Shown here: positions 38,012-49,069 of the stretch, piece by piece | Layout of the letters: each line of letters starts with the position of its first letter | Position numbering within the stretch: the stretch's first letter is position 1 | Origin: Shinella sp. UYSO24 | GTDB taxonomy: Bacteria; Pseudomonadota; Alphaproteobacteria; Rhizobiales; Rhizobiaceae | DNA: 64,000 bases | Direction of reading: 5' to 3' | NCBI GenBank assembly: GCA_902167985.1 | Contig: CABHNZ010000008.1 | Location: 62,001-126,000 of the forward strand | Notes under the pieces: generated by a model | Seen by the model: only the letters and a program-made list of their open reading frames with translations | The model's database searches: none | What the model was told of the DNA's origin: nothing | Position numbers and translations under genes: made by a program

Positions 38012-39117
38012 TCAGCGCTCCCCGGTGACGCGTCGGCGGATGACGTTGTTGAAGATGACGGCGAGCAGAAGCATTGCGCCGAGGAAGACCTGGAACCAGT
38101 CCTGATCGAAATGCGTGTAGGTGAGGCCGATCGTGACCATGCCGAAGATGATCGCACCGAAGAAGGCACCGATCGCCGAGCCGTAACCGCCGGTCAGCAG
38201 GCATCCGCCGATGACGGCCGCGATGATGGCCTCGAACTCCTTCATGAAACCGCGGCGGGCATCCGTCGAGCCGGCATCGATGACGGTGATGATGGCGATG
38301 AGGGCAGCGGCCATGGCCGTCAGCATGAAGAGCGAGATTTTCACGCGGCGCACCGGGACACCGGAATTCTGGGCCGCGAAGGAATCGCCGCCGGTCGCGA
38401 AGATCCAGTTGCCGACAGGGGTGCGCAGCAGGATGTAGGTGGCAATCGCCGCAAAGGCGACGAACCAGATGATCTCGACCGGAATGCCCGGAACCTTCGG
38501 CACGCCGGACTTGAAACTGTCGACGATACCCGCCTCGGCCAGCCAGCGCATGACGAAGCCGAAGGCATCGCCGGAGAAGATCGGAGCGAGAAAATCGCCT
38601 TCGACGGCTTCGCGGATGCCGCGCAGCTGGGTGGAGCCGCCGGTGAAGAGTTTCAGGCCGACCAGTGCGGCACCGCGCAGCACGAAGAGGCCAGCGAGCG
38701 TGACGATGAAGGATGGCAGACCGGTGCGCAGGACAATCATGCCGTTCGTCGCGCCGAGTACGGCTGCGATGGCGAGCGTCAGCGGGATCGCAACAATGAG
38801 CGGCATGCCGATATTGACGACAAACACACCAAAGACCATGCCGGCGAAGGCGACCATGGATCCGATCGACAGGTCGAACTCGCGCCGATCATCAGCATGG
38901 CGGCGGCAATGCCGAGAATGCCGAGCTGTGCCGCCGGCGTCATGAAGTTCATCACGCCCGACAGGGTGAACATGGTACTGTCGGCGGTGATCATGAAGAA
39001 GAGGGTGACGAGCACCACGCCTCCGATTGCGCCGAGCTCCGGCCGTTTCATGAGTTTCGCGAATACGGATTCGGATTTGACGCGCTCATCCGCACGCGCC
39101 AGCGTGTCTATCGACAT
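38012..39117 (-). CDS. Sugar ABC transporter permease, inositol type (one frameshift)
   Basis: About 368 residues from ATG 39117 ([13 protein letters not shown]). RbsC-like: a first helix [38 protein letters not shown], then a lost base near 38880 (corrected [20 protein letters not shown]), [19 protein letters not shown] with THAGLF-like region, and the [16 protein letters not shown] end. About ten helices are expected. It forms the channel with the ATPase at 37231 and the binding protein at 39185. Confidence 0.87.
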
Positions 39118-39184
39118 TGACCTATCTCCTGATCGGTGGCCGAGCCGCCACATGATTGCTGGGCGGCCCGGTTCAGCGCTGTGA

Positions 39185-40107
<923 letters not shown>

Positions 40108-40161
40108 GACTTCCTCCCAAGTGTGTCCCAAGGCGTCACTCCCAGACGCCCTCCAGCCGGT

Positions 40162-40243
40162 CTGCCGGGGCCGGCACCGAAAACCGGCAGCGCACTCCCT
40201 TGCGCTGCGGCAATGCCTCGGGCGGCGATTTTCCCGCCGCCCG
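40162..40243 (-). other. Two intergenic hairpins between iolG and the importer genes
   Basis: CGGGCGGCG/CGCCGCCCG (40219-40243, loop ATTTTCC) and CTGCCGG/CCGGCAG (40162-40190) are both perfect stems in the 142-bp gap. No T tract follows on the minus strand. They could partly terminate iolG transcripts or shield the binding-protein mRNA. No clear promoter is visible in the gap. Confidence 0.5.
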
Positions 40244-40249
40244 TAATGA

Positions 40250-41242
40250 CTAGCGGGCCAGTGAGACCGCCTGTCCCGATCGGGACGATTCCGTTGCAGC
40301 TTCTGCAAGCGCAAGCGCGGCAACCCCATCCTCCAGCGTGACGGGTACCGCGGCTCCATCGAGCGCCGACGCGACGAATGCGTCCCATTCGGTCGCATAG
40401 GCGCGCATGTAGCGTTCGAGGAAAAACAGTTCGGGCTTGGCGCTGACGACGCCCGCCTTGGTCGCTCTGGACACCGTATTTTCCAGAACGTTGCCGGCCG
40501 ACAGCAGGCCCTCCGAGCCGAGAAGTTCGACGCGCTGATCGTAACCATAAACCGCGCGGCGGCTGTTCTTGATGACGGCAATGCGACCATCGGCATAAGT
40601 GAGCGTCACCACCGCGGTATCCACATCGCCGGCCTTGCCGATTTCCGGATCGACGATCGAGGTGCCGCTCGCATGGACCTTTTGCGGCAGGCTTCCCATC
40701 AGGAAATTCGCCATGTCGAAATCATGGATCATCATGTCGCGGAACAGGCCGCCCGAGACTTTCACATAGGAAACCGGCGGCGGCGACGGATCAAAGGAGG
40801 TGATCGACAGAAGTTCCGGCTTGCCGATCTCGCCCGCCTTCAGCGACGCCTTGACGGCGGCAAAATTCGCGTCGAATCGGCGATTGAAGCCGATCATCAC
40901 CGGAATGCCGGTCTTTTCTACCGCTGCAAGGCAGCGCTTGGCCCGCTCCAGCGACAGGTCGACGGGCTTTTCGCAGAGCACCCGCTTGCCGGCGGCCGTC
41001 GCTCTTTCGATCAAGTCCGAATGGGTATCCGTCGAGGTGGCGATCAGCACCGCATCGATCGAGGCGTCGTTCAGGATCGCCTCCGAATTCGAGGCCCTGG
41101 CACCGTGTGCGCTGGCCAGCGACTGTGCCGCATCTTCGTTGACATCCGAGACGGCAACCAGCTGGCTGCGGGCGTGAGCGGCAATATTGATGGCATGCAC
41201 GCGACCGATACGGCCGGCGCCGAGCAATCCGACTTTCAGCAC
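40250..41242 (-). CDS. iolG: Myo-inositol 2-dehydrogenase
   Basis: Intact, about 330 residues. Start at GTG 41242, directly behind GGAGGAAGAAA and at the family opening VLKVGLLGAGRIGRVHAINI. Further landmarks: VLIATSTDTHSDLIERAT, VLCEKPVDLSLERAK (catalytic Lys), GFNRRFDANFAAVKASL and GGLFRDMMIHDFDMANFLMG, the IdhA/IolG substrate motif with Asp and His. It oxidises myo-inositol to scyllo-inosose with NAD. It is divergent from the LacI gene and heads the minus-strand inositol genes. Confidence 0.93.
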   Translation of the reverse strand: MLKVGLLGAGRIGRVHAINIAAHARSQLVAVSDVNEDAAQSLASAHGARASNSEAILNDASIDAVLIATSTDTHSDLIERATAAGKRVLCEKPVDLSLERAKRCLAAVEKTGIPVMIGFNRRFDANFAAVKASLKAGEIGKPELLSITSFDPSPPPVSYVKVSGGLFRDMMIHDFDMANFLMGSLPQKVHASGTSIVDPEIGKAGDVDTAVVTLTYADGRIAVIKNSRRAVYGYDQRVELLGSEGLLSAGNVLENTVSRATKAGVVSAKPELFFLERYMRAYATEWDAFVASALDGAAVPVTLEDGVAALALAEAATESSRSGQAVSLAR

Positions 41243-41295
41243 TTTCTTCCTCCCATCGGGCAGCTCCCGACCGCCCTCAACCGGAAGATTGCAAG

Positions 41296-41338
41296 TTTTG
41301 CTCACGGGAGCAAGAGCGTTTTGCTCACGGGAGCAAAA
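41296..41338. promoter_or_regulatory. Twin palindromic operators between iolG and the LacI gene
   Basis: The 18-mer TTTTGCTCACGGGAGCAA occurs twice, at 41296-41313 and 41319-41336, start to start 23 bp. The second copy extends to a perfect palindrome, TTTTGCTC-ACGG-GAGCAAAA. Even-symmetric palindromes of this size are typical LacI-family operators. The position, 54 bp upstream of iolG and 74 bp upstream of the regulator, fits repression of both. Confidence 0.85.
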
Positions 41339-41411
41339 TAAGTTCCAAGTGCCTTGAAAATCCGCTATGAATTCTGCGCGGACCGGTCCAAGAAGGGTTC
41401 GGGAGATTGCA

Positions 41412-42434
41412 ATGCCGGATGAAAAGAGACCGCCTTTCGCGGGGCATATCACAGCCGATGACGTGGCCGCCGAGGCTGGCGTGTCACGCTGGACGGTGAA
41501 CCGGGCGTTTCGCAAGGAAGCTTCGATCTCCCCGAAAAGCCTCGAAAAGGTCCGTATCGCCGCCGAGCGGTTGGGCTATGTGCCGGATCTGCGGGCCGCA
41601 AGCCTCGCCTCTGACCGCACCAATCTCGTCGCCCTGCTGATCGACGATTTCGCCAATCCCCACAAACTGGTGATGATGGAGCGGCTGACGCGCATCCTGC
41701 GGCGCGAGGGCTGGGACATTCTTCTCGTCAACACGCTCGACCGCGACGATGCCGGCCATGCCCTGCTCAATGCCAGCCAGCGCCGCGTCGATGCCGTGAT
41801 CCTCATCGGCATCCAGTTCGATGACGACGTGCTCGATGCTGCGCTGCATGCGCGCCGGTTCCGCAAGCTGATCATCTTTGCCCGCACGTCCCGCAACCCG
41901 AACACGATCTCGATTGCCGTCGATGACGTGGCCGCCATGACGCGGATCGCAAACTACGTGCATGACCGCGGCTATCGGCGGCCGATGTTTCTCGCCGGTC
42001 CGCGAACCTCCTCCGCACATCTCTTGCGCAAGGAGACATTCGTCGATTACTGGCGCCAGCATTTCGGCAATACGCCGGAGACTGTCGCGGTTTCCGCCTA
42101 TGATCCCTCGCTGGCGGCCGAGGTCGTCGAGAGCGTCTTTGCCAAGCGCAATCCCGCGACCTTTCCAGACATTCTGGTCTGCGAAAACGATGCGCTTGCC
42201 ATCGGTGCGACGGATGTCATCCGCCACAAGCTCGGCCTGCGCATTCCGCAGGACATTGCCATTACCGGCTTTGACGACGTGCCGCAGGCAGAGAGCGCCA
42301 ACTACCGCCTGACCACCTACCGCCAGCCGCTGACCGACATGGCCGAATATCTCGTCCGTGTTCTGGGTAGCGACCAGAACCATGATCTGGACCGGCTTTT
42401 CGACGGCGAACTCGTGGTGCGTGACAGCGCCTGA
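41412..42434 (+). CDS. LacI-family transcriptional regulator of inositol genes
   Basis: Intact, about 340 residues from ATG 41412. The N-terminal helix-turn-helix and hinge read ITADDVAAEAGVSRWTVNRA, FRKEASISPKSLEKV and AERLGYVPDLRAASLAS. The periplasmic-binding-like effector domain has LVALLIDDFANPHKLVMMERL, AVDDVAAMTRIANYVHDRGY, CENDALAIGATDVIRHKLG and ITGFDDVPQAE. Position next to iolG and the operator pair indicates control of inositol catabolism; the inducer is probably an inositol derivative. Confidence 0.92.
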   Translation: MPDEKRPPFAGHITADDVAAEAGVSRWTVNRAFRKEASISPKSLEKVRIAAERLGYVPDLRAASLASDRTNLVALLIDDFANPHKLVMMERLTRILRREGWDILLVNTLDRDDAGHALLNASQRRVDAVILIGIQFDDDVLDAALHARRFRKLIIFARTSRNPNTISIAVDDVAAMTRIANYVHDRGYRRPMFLAGPRTSSAHLLRKETFVDYWRQHFGNTPETVAVSAYDPSLAAEVVESVFAKRNPATFPDILVCENDALAIGATDVIRHKLGLRIPQDIAITGFDDVPQAESANYRLTTYRQPLTDMAEYLVRVLGSDQNHDLDRLFDGELVVRDSA

Positions 42435-42458
42435 GGCAAGGCGGCGCTTTCGGAGATC

Positions 42459-42486
42459 AGACGGCCGCACTCCGGTGCAGCCGTCT
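42459..42486. terminator. Bidirectional terminator between LacI and the peptide ABC operon
   Basis: AGACGGC (42459-42465) and GCCGTCT (42480-42486) enclose a second stem GCAC/GTGC with loop TCCG, separated by a C-A mismatch. It lies between convergent stops at 42434 and 42496. Confidence 0.6.
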
Positions 42487-42495
42487 CGGGCATGA

Positions 42496-44102
42496 TCAGG
42501 CGCCCAGCGTCTCATCCAGCCAGCCGAGACGCATCTCGGGCACGGACTTCAGGAGCGTATTCGTATAGTCGTCGAAAGGCGGGCTCAGCACCTCGGATTT
42601 CGGACCGAAGCGCACCAGCTTGCCCTTGTGCATGACCGCAACGCTATCTGCGATCGCCCGGACGATGCCGATGTCGTGGGTGATGAAGACATAGGAGAGC
42701 TCCCGCTCCTTCTGCAAACGCATGAGAAGCTTGAGAATGCCTTCAGCCACCAGCGGATCGAGCGCCGATGTCGGCTCATCGCAGAGGATCACCTCGGGAT
42801 TGGCTGCAAGCGCGCGGGCAATCGCCACGCGCTGCTTCTGGCCACCGGAGAGTTCGGCCGGATAGCGGTCGATGAAGCCTTTGCCCATCTCGATCTGGTC
42901 GAGCAGTTCCTGCACGCGGGCCGTCTTGGCATCGCCGCGCAGGCCCTCGTAGAAGGTGAGCGGCCGGCCGATGATCTGACGCACCGTCTGGCGCGGGTTC
43001 ATCGCCGTATCGGCCATCTGGTAAATGAGCTGAAGCCGGCGCAGATCCTGCTTCGTGCGGTTCTTCAGGGCCGGCGTCAGAACCTGACCGTCGAACGTCA
43101 CCGAACCCTGTACCGGCGGCAGAAGGCCGGTCACGACACGCGCAAGCGTCGACTTGCCCGAACCGGATTCGCCGACGATCGCCAGCGTCTGCCCCTTGGG
43201 CAGATGCATGGAGACGTCATGCAGAACGGTGACGCCGTTCGAATATTTCGCCGAGATGTTCTCGATCTTCAGCACCGCGCCGCTCTGGTCGGCGGCCTGT
43301 TCTTTCTGCAGGCTGTTGGTGTTGACGAGCGCCTGCGTATAGGTCTCGACCGGCGCCTCGATGATCTGCCGGGCGCTGCCATATTCCACCGTCTTGCCAT
43401 GGCGAAGCACCATGATGTCATCGGCAATCTGGGCAACGACCGCGAGGTCATGGGTGATGTAGAGCGCCGCCGTTCCGGTCGTCTCGATGGCGTGCTTGAT
43501 CGCCTGAAGGACACCGATCTGCGTCGTCACGTCGAGCGCGTCGTCGGCTCGTCGAAGACGATCAGCGCCGGGTTCGGGCAGAGCGCCATCGCCGTCATCG
43601 CGCGCTGCAGCTGGCCACCCGAGACCTGATGCGGATAGCGATCCCCGAAGGTTTCCGGGTTTGGCAGGCCGAGTACGGTAAACAGATAGGTGGCACGCTC
43701 ACGCGCTTGCTGGCGGCTCATCAGCTTGTGCTGGAGCGTCGCCTCGATCACCTGATCGCCGATCCGGTGGGCGGGATTGAAGGCTGCGGCAGCCGACTGG
43801 GCGACATAGCAGACGCGGGCCCCGCGGATCTTCTGGATCTGCGACTTGCGCAGCTTGAGAATATCGATGCCTTCCAGCACGACTTCCCCGCCGGTGATGC
43901 GTGCGCCACCGCGGCCATAGGCCAGCGTCGACAGGCCGATGGTCGACTTGCCGGCACCCGACTCGCCGATCAGGCCAAGCACCCTGCCCTTCTCCAGCGA
44001 GAAGGAGACATCATCCACCAGCACCACGGATTTCGGCTTTTCACCCGGCGGACGGGTGGTCGCCTCGATGCGGAGGTTGCGAACTTCCAGAAGCTTATTC
44101 AT
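42496..44102 (-). CDS. Peptide ABC transporter, fused double ATP-binding protein (DppD-DppF, one frameshift)
   Basis: About 536 residues with two ATPase modules. First: GLIGESGAGKSTIGLSTLAY (Walker A), VSGGQLQRAMTAMAL (signature), [13 protein letters not shown] completed across a lost base near 43540, ITHDLAVVAQIADD. Second: [75 protein letters not shown]. GsiA-like fusion in one chain is a normal variant. Start ATG 44102; it overlaps the permease stop. Confidence 0.88.
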
Positions 44103-44921
44103 CACCGCGACCTCCCTTCAGGCTCGACGTTCGTTTGAGCAGCCAGTCGACGACGAAATTGACGCTGACGGTGAGCATGGCGATCGCCGCGCCCGGCACC
44201 AGGGCCGCGGTCACGCCGAAAATGATGCCATCCTTGTTTTCCTTCACCATGCCGCCCCAGTCCGCGTCGGCGGCTGGATGCCAAGGCCGAGGAAGGAGAG
44301 CGTCGACAGGAAGAGGATGGAAAACGAGAAGCGCAGGCCGAATTCGGCAAGCAACGGAGACAGCGTGTTGGGCAGGATTTCGCGGAAGATGATCCAGAGC
44401 TTGCCTTCGCCGCGCAGGCGCGCCGCCTCGACATATTCCATCACCGCAACATCCATGGCGAGCGCGCGGCCCAGCCGGTAAACGCGGGTGGCGCCAAGCG
44501 CTGCCATGACGCTGACGAGCACGAACATGTCCTGCGGCAGCATGGCAAGAATGACCAGCGCGAAGATCAGCGTCGGGATGGACATCAGGATATCGTTGAT
44601 GCGCGACAGCGTATGATCGACGATGCCCGGCGACGTGGCCGCGATGAAGCTGAAGAAGACGCCGATCGCCATGGACAAAAGCGTTGCGACGAGCGCGACG
44701 AAGAGCGTCGCCTGCGCACCCCAGATAAGCCGCGACAGGAGATCGCGGCCGAGATTGTCGAGGCCGAGAAGATAGGTCTGGTTCGGCGTAGCCCAGACGT
44801 CGCCGATGACGGCGGCGTCGCTATAGGGCGCAATCAGCGGCGCGAAGACGGCAGCAATCACGGTGATCGAGATGCCGGCCATTCCAAGCCATGCGGTGAA
44901 GGGAATGTTGCGGAAGGTCAT
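44095..44921 (-). CDS. Peptide ABC transporter permease, DppC type (one frameshift)
   Basis: About 275 residues from ATG 44921. First helix AWLGMAGISITVIAAVFAPL, YLLGLDNLGRDLLSRLIWGA, and EAA loop VEYVEAARLRGEGKLWIIF are standard. A missing base near 44265 truncates the apparent frame at PPTRTGAAW; corrected it reads DWGGMVKENKDGIIFGVTAA and a final helix ending at TAA 44095, seven bases inside the ATPase gene. Confidence 0.86.
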
Positions 44922-44930
44922 CGCGCATGC

Positions 44931-45863
44931 TCAGCTTCGGGTTGAGAGCAATGGAGAGGATGTCGGCGAGGACGTCAGGAAGATGTAGATCGCCGCAAAG
45001 ACGAGACCACAGGCCTGCACGACAGGCATGTCGCGGACGGTGACGGCATCGACGAGATACTGGCCGACGCCGGGATAGACGAAGACGACCTCGACCACGA
45101 CCACGCCCACGACGAGATAAGCGAGATTGAGCGTCACGACATTGATGATCGGGGCATAGGCATTGGGCGCCGCATGGCGGATGATGGCGCGGAACGCGCC
45201 GACGCCCTTGAGTTCCGCCGTTTCCATATAGGCCGACGACATGATGGCGAGGATCGCCGCACGCGTCATTCGCATGATATGGGCAAACACGGCCAGAACC
45301 AGCGTTGCCGCCGGCAGAAGCACGGCCTGCATCTTCTCCCATATGCTCATGCCGTCATAGATCGTCGCCGGGAATGTGGCGACGCCGAACTGCACGGCAA
45401 AGAAGAGAATGAGCAGGTAGCCGACGAAGAATTCCGGGAAGGAGATCGCGGCAAGCGAGATCATCGAGATCAGCCGGTCGGGCGCACGGTTGCGGTAAAG
45501 CACCGACAGCATGCCGAAGCCGATCGCAAGCGGGATGGCAATCGCTGCCGCGAAACCGGCGAGAAACAGCGAATTGCCGAGGCGGCGCCAGAGCTGGTCG
45601 GCGACGGCCTGCTTTGTCGACCACGATGTGCCGAAATCACCATGCATGGCAGCCGTCAGCCATTGCACATAGCGGGTCAGAACGGGCTGTTCCAGCCCCA
45701 GTTCCGCGCGCAGGTTGGCGACGGCCTGCGGTGTTGCCGCCTGACCCAGATAGGTCGCAGCAAAGTCACCCGGCAGCGCGTCCATGCCGAAGAAAATCAG
45801 GCATGACACAGCAAAGAGCAGCACTAATCCAAGTGCTACCCGCTTCAATATCGTGGGAAGCAT
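44931..45863 (-). CDS. Peptide ABC transporter permease, DppB type (3' end frameshifted)
   Basis: About 311 residues from ATG 45863, which has GAGGTGGAAC ahead. Family signs: RVALGLVLLFAVSCLIFFGM, DALPGDFAATYLGQAAT, LGLEQPVLTRYVQWLT, SFPEFFVGYLLILFFAV, the EAA loop METAELKGVGAFRAII and VVEVVFVYPGVGQYLV. The last 25 codons change frame near 44970 (expected LADILSIALNPKLS), so the precise stop is uncertain, between 44921 and 44931. Confidence 0.87.
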   Translation of the reverse strand: MLPTILKRVALGLVLLFAVSCLIFFGMDALPGDFAATYLGQAATPQAVANLRAELGLEQPVLTRYVQWLTAAMHGDFGTSWSTKQAVADQLWRRLGNSLFLAGFAAAIAIPLAIGFGMLSVLYRNRAPDRLISMISLAAISFPEFFVGYLLILFFAVQFGVATFPATIYDGMSIWEKMQAVLLPAATLVLAVFAHIMRMTRAAILAIMSSAYMETAELKGVGAFRAIIRHAAPNAYAPIINVVTLNLAYLVVGVVVVEVVFVYPGVGQYLVDAVTVRDMPVVQACGLVFAAIYIFLTSSPTSSPLLSTRS

Positions 45864-45913
45864 GTTCCACCTCGGTCGATGTAGGGTTCGCTGGAAGAGC
45901 GGAAAAGGTCGCC

Positions 45914-46918
45914 TTAGCGCCAGATCTCGCTCGCCAGTCGCATGAAATTCTCGCCCAGAATGCAGCGGACATCCCATTCCGGCATGCCGCGACGCAGCAG
46001 GATCTCGGTGATCTCCGGCATCTGCTCCGGCAGGACATAGCCCACGCGGGCCGGATCGCCATAGCCCTGTGCCGTCGGCCAATAGTCGGGGTTCTTGGTG
46101 AAGATCCCTTCGGCGGCCGGCACATCCACATGGAAAGCATAATCGAGGCCGACGCCGACATGCTGCGCACCGACGAGATCGACGAGATAGCTGATGTAAT
46201 TGGCAACGTTTTCCGACGAGGCATCGTCGCCGAGGAAGCGCTTGATCCCGACGACGCCGATCAGGCCACCGGTCGCGGCACAGGCCTTGATCTGCTCGTC
46301 GGTAATATTGCGTTCGTGATCGCAGAGCGCCTTCGGGTTGGCATGCGAGAAGATCACCGGACGATTGGAATAGTTGAAGGCATCCATCGACGTGCGGTAG
46401 CCGCAATGGGAGACGTCGACGAACATGCCGAGGCGGTTCATCTCGTCGATCATCTGGCGGCCGAAGGGCTGAAGGCCGAGATCGTCATCGTGACAGCCGC
46501 CACCGGCCAGATTGTTGCGGTTATAGGCAAACAGGATCTGCTTGACGCCGAGCTGGTGATAGAACTCGACCATCTCGATACGGCCGTCCAGCGCATTGGC
46601 GCCTTCGATGTCGAAGGTGATCGCCAGCTTGCCGTCGCGCTTGGCCTGACGGATCTGGTGAACGTTGCTGACCATGGTGAAGCGGTCGGAATTCTGGCCG
46701 ATCCAGTGACGGAAGGCGGCGATTGTGCGAACCGCGTCCTGCCACGTCAACACGTCGAAACCGACGTCGATCGACAGATAGTCGATACCGGCCCGGCGCC
46801 AGATATCGAGATTGTTCAGGTCCGCACCCGGATCCGGCATGAAGCCGGAATGGCTATCCCATACGAGAGCACTATCATAGAAAGCCTTGGTGCTTTCGTT
46901 ACGGATCTTGTCGTTCAC
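45914..46918 (-). CDS. M19-family (renal/membrane) dipeptidase-like protein with altered zinc motif
   Basis: Intact, 334 residues. M19 landmarks: LAITFDIEGANAL (bridging Glu), MFVDVSHCGYRTSMDAF (His), PVIFSHANPKALCDHERN (His and Arg), HVGVGLDYAFH (Asp) and the end CILGENFMRLASEIW. The first metal motif, normally His-x-Asp near residue 20, reads WDSHSGF: the His stays but the Asp is Gly. One metal site may be weak or the substrate unusual. No signal peptide. It lies between the binding-protein gene and the permeases, so it probably hydrolyses the imported ligand in the cytoplasm. Confidence 0.88.
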   Translation of the reverse strand: MNDKIRNESTKAFYDSALVWDSHSGFMPDPGADLNNLDIWRRAGIDYLSIDVGFDVLTWQDAVRTIAAFRHWIGQNSDRFTMVSNVHQIRQAKRDGKLAITFDIEGANALDGRIEMVEFYHQLGVKQILFAYNRNNLAGGGCHDDDLGLQPFGRQMIDEMNRLGMFVDVSHCGYRTSMDAFNYSNRPVIFSHANPKALCDHERNITDEQIKACAATGGLIGVVGIKRFLGDDASSENVANYISYLVDLVGAQHVGVGLDYAFHVDVPAAEGIFTKNPDYWPTAQGYGDPARVGYVLPEQMPEITEILLRRGMPEWDVRCILGENFMRLASEIWR

Positions 46919-46952
46919 CGGGCCATCCTTGGATCACTAGCAGGTCAGATCG

Positions 46953-46979
46953 GATCGCGGGCCTAATCGGCCCGCGATC
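46953..46979 (-). other. Hairpin between binding-protein and dipeptidase genes
   Basis: GATCGCGGGCC (46953-46963) pairs perfectly with GGCCCGCGATC (46969-46979) over a five-base loop. It lies 24 bp after the corrected stop of the binding-protein gene. With no T tract, a role in transcript stability or partial termination is more likely than full termination. Confidence 0.55.
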
Positions 46980-47002
46980 GTGGTTTTCGAGAATAATGCG
47001 CC

Positions 47003-48575
47003 TTATGCGTCAAGCCAAACGCGCGAGGCAACGTAGCCGTTGCTCATGTCGTTACCGATATCGGCGACATAACCCTTGAGGTTCAGGCTGCGGCATTCAG
47101 GTAGTTGTTGAACACCGGAATGATCGAGCCGGATTCGTCGCGGACGATGTTTGCCATATCGGCATACATTTCCTTGCGCTTGGCCTCGTCGCGCTCGGCG
47201 CGCGCGGCAATCAGCAGGCTGTCGAACTTCGGATTGTTGAACTTCGATTCGTTGCTGGCGGCCTTGGAGAAGAACTCGATCGAATAGATCAGGTCCTGGG
47301 TCGGGCGCGTGCCGAAATAGGAGACGCAGAACGGCTTGTTGCGCCAGACATTCTTCCAGTAGCCATCGGTCGGCATGCGGTTGAGCTCGACCTTGATACC
47401 GGCCTTCTTGGCACCATCCTGGAAGATTGCCGCCATATCGACGCCGCCCTGCATGACATCGGCAGCAAAGATCGGGATCACGCCGTCGTAGCCCGACTTC
47501 TTGAAGTGGAAAGCGGCCTTGTCCGGATCGAATGCGCGCTGCGGAATGCCTTCCGGGAAGTAGTCATAGGCGGCATTGACCGGGAAGTCGTTGCCGAGCG
47601 TGCCGTAGCCGCCCAGAACCTGCTTGAGGATGGCCTGACGGTCGATGGCGTATTTCAGCGCGAGGCGAAGATCGGCATTGTCGAACGGCGCCTGATCCAC
47701 CAGCATCGGCATGGTGTAGTGGCTGCGGCCGGCCGTGTTGATGATGTTGAGCTTCTTCATCCGCTCCAGCATCTGCACGGTGTTCGGGTTCAGCGCATTG
47801 ATGAAATGAACCTGACCGGAAGCGAGCGCCGCCGTTCTTGCCGACACGTCCGGCATGGAGATGATTTCGACGCTATCGACCAACCGCGGTTGGAATTCCA
47901 GTCGTTCTTGTTCTTCTCGAGCAGAATGCGGACGCCCGGATCGTTGCTGGCGATCTTGTAGGGACCGGTACCGATGCCGGCATTGGCATTTACCGTGCCG
48001 CCCTTCGGCTGGATGACAAGGTTATGGATGCTCAGGATGAGCGGCAGATCGACATTGCCCTCGGTCAGCGTGATCACCACGTCATCACCGGATGACGAAA
48101 CGTCCTTGAGGCTGGTGAGGTAGCCGAGCGCGCCGGACTTGGAGGCCTTGTCGCTGTGGCGGCGCAGCGTCATGACGACATCTTCCGCCGTCAGGGTCGA
48201 ACCGTCATGGAACTGTACGCCCTTGCGGATCTTGAAGGTCCAGACGGTGGAGTTTTCCTTCGAGTCCCAGCTTTCGGCAAGGCTCGGAAGCGGCTTGCCG
48301 GTCTGCGGATGGGTCTCGACAAGCGTATCGCCCCAGCTGCGCGCCAGAACCATCTGGTGAGCGCTGATATAGCCGGCCGGATCGAGCGTGTCGGTCGATG
48401 CACCACCGCTGAGGCCAAGCTTCAGATGTCCGCCCTTTTTCGGCGCGTCGGACGCAGCGAATGCGGAGGACGAGGCCCCGACAGTCGCGAAGGCCGAGGC
48501 AGCCAGCGAAGCCTTCAGGAGGCCGCGGCGGGAGATGGCGCTAAATGCATTATCCTTCAGTGCATCCACTGACAT
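47003..48575 (-). CDS. ABC transporter substrate-binding protein, SBP family 5, Tat-type signal (two frameshifts)
   Basis: About 524 residues. Signal: SRRGLLKASLAASAFATVGA, a twin-arginine-like leader cut at AFA. Then LKLGLSGGASTDTLDPAGYI, HDGSTLTAEDVVMTLRRH and GIGTGPYKIAS. The frame shifts near 47890, continuing with IISMPDVSARTAALASGQVH, LALKYAIDRQAILKQVLGG and SIEFFSKAASNESKFNNP. A second missing base near 47095 hides the end; corrected it reads LNLKGYVADIGNDMSNGYVA and stops at 47003. It begins the peptide-type operon. Confidence 0.88.
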
Positions 48576-49069
48576 GGGTCGATCCCTTTTTCGTTATGAA
48601 CCCTTATTGCTCCCCGGAGCACCGGAAGGCCGGGCTTAACATGTTGCCGTTCCCTTGCCGTTCCGATGGCTGCATCATACATAAATGTTCACTTCTGTCT
48701 AGAAAAATGCTCAGACATGGAGATGACCAAATATTGTGCATCATTGCACTTTTCGAAGGCATTTTGAAGGGCGACGCGTCCAGCCCAAATACCCAACGAA
48801 TGCTTATATTTGAGCTTTGCAAGCTATCTAGACCCCGCGTCACATCCGCACGCTTATGACACCAAAAGCATCATCGGGCAGCAAAAGCCTTTCCGTGCAT
48901 CCAGCCTGTACAAACATGTCCACATGAATTATGTACAGCAATGGACGGCCGACGAGCCGCCGATTTGAAACCTCCAAACCGCTTTTTCTGCGCATTATCA
49001 ACCGACCATCCGCATCACCTCGGGTATCCGCGGAAGAGCATGGCCCGGTACCCAGCTAGGACATGACCA
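48576..49069. promoter_or_regulatory. Divergent control region between peptide operon and TetR gene
   Basis: About 490 bp without a gene, AT-richer than its surroundings. It contains GTGCA-TCAT-TGCAC (48736-48749), two exact TGTACA palindromes 25 bp apart (48907 and 48932), and ACATAAATGTTCAC near 48676, which resembles the region before the second TetR gene (56209-56230). AAGGGATCGACCC precedes the binding-protein ATG. The TetR protein encoded next is the likely binder. Confidence 0.5.
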
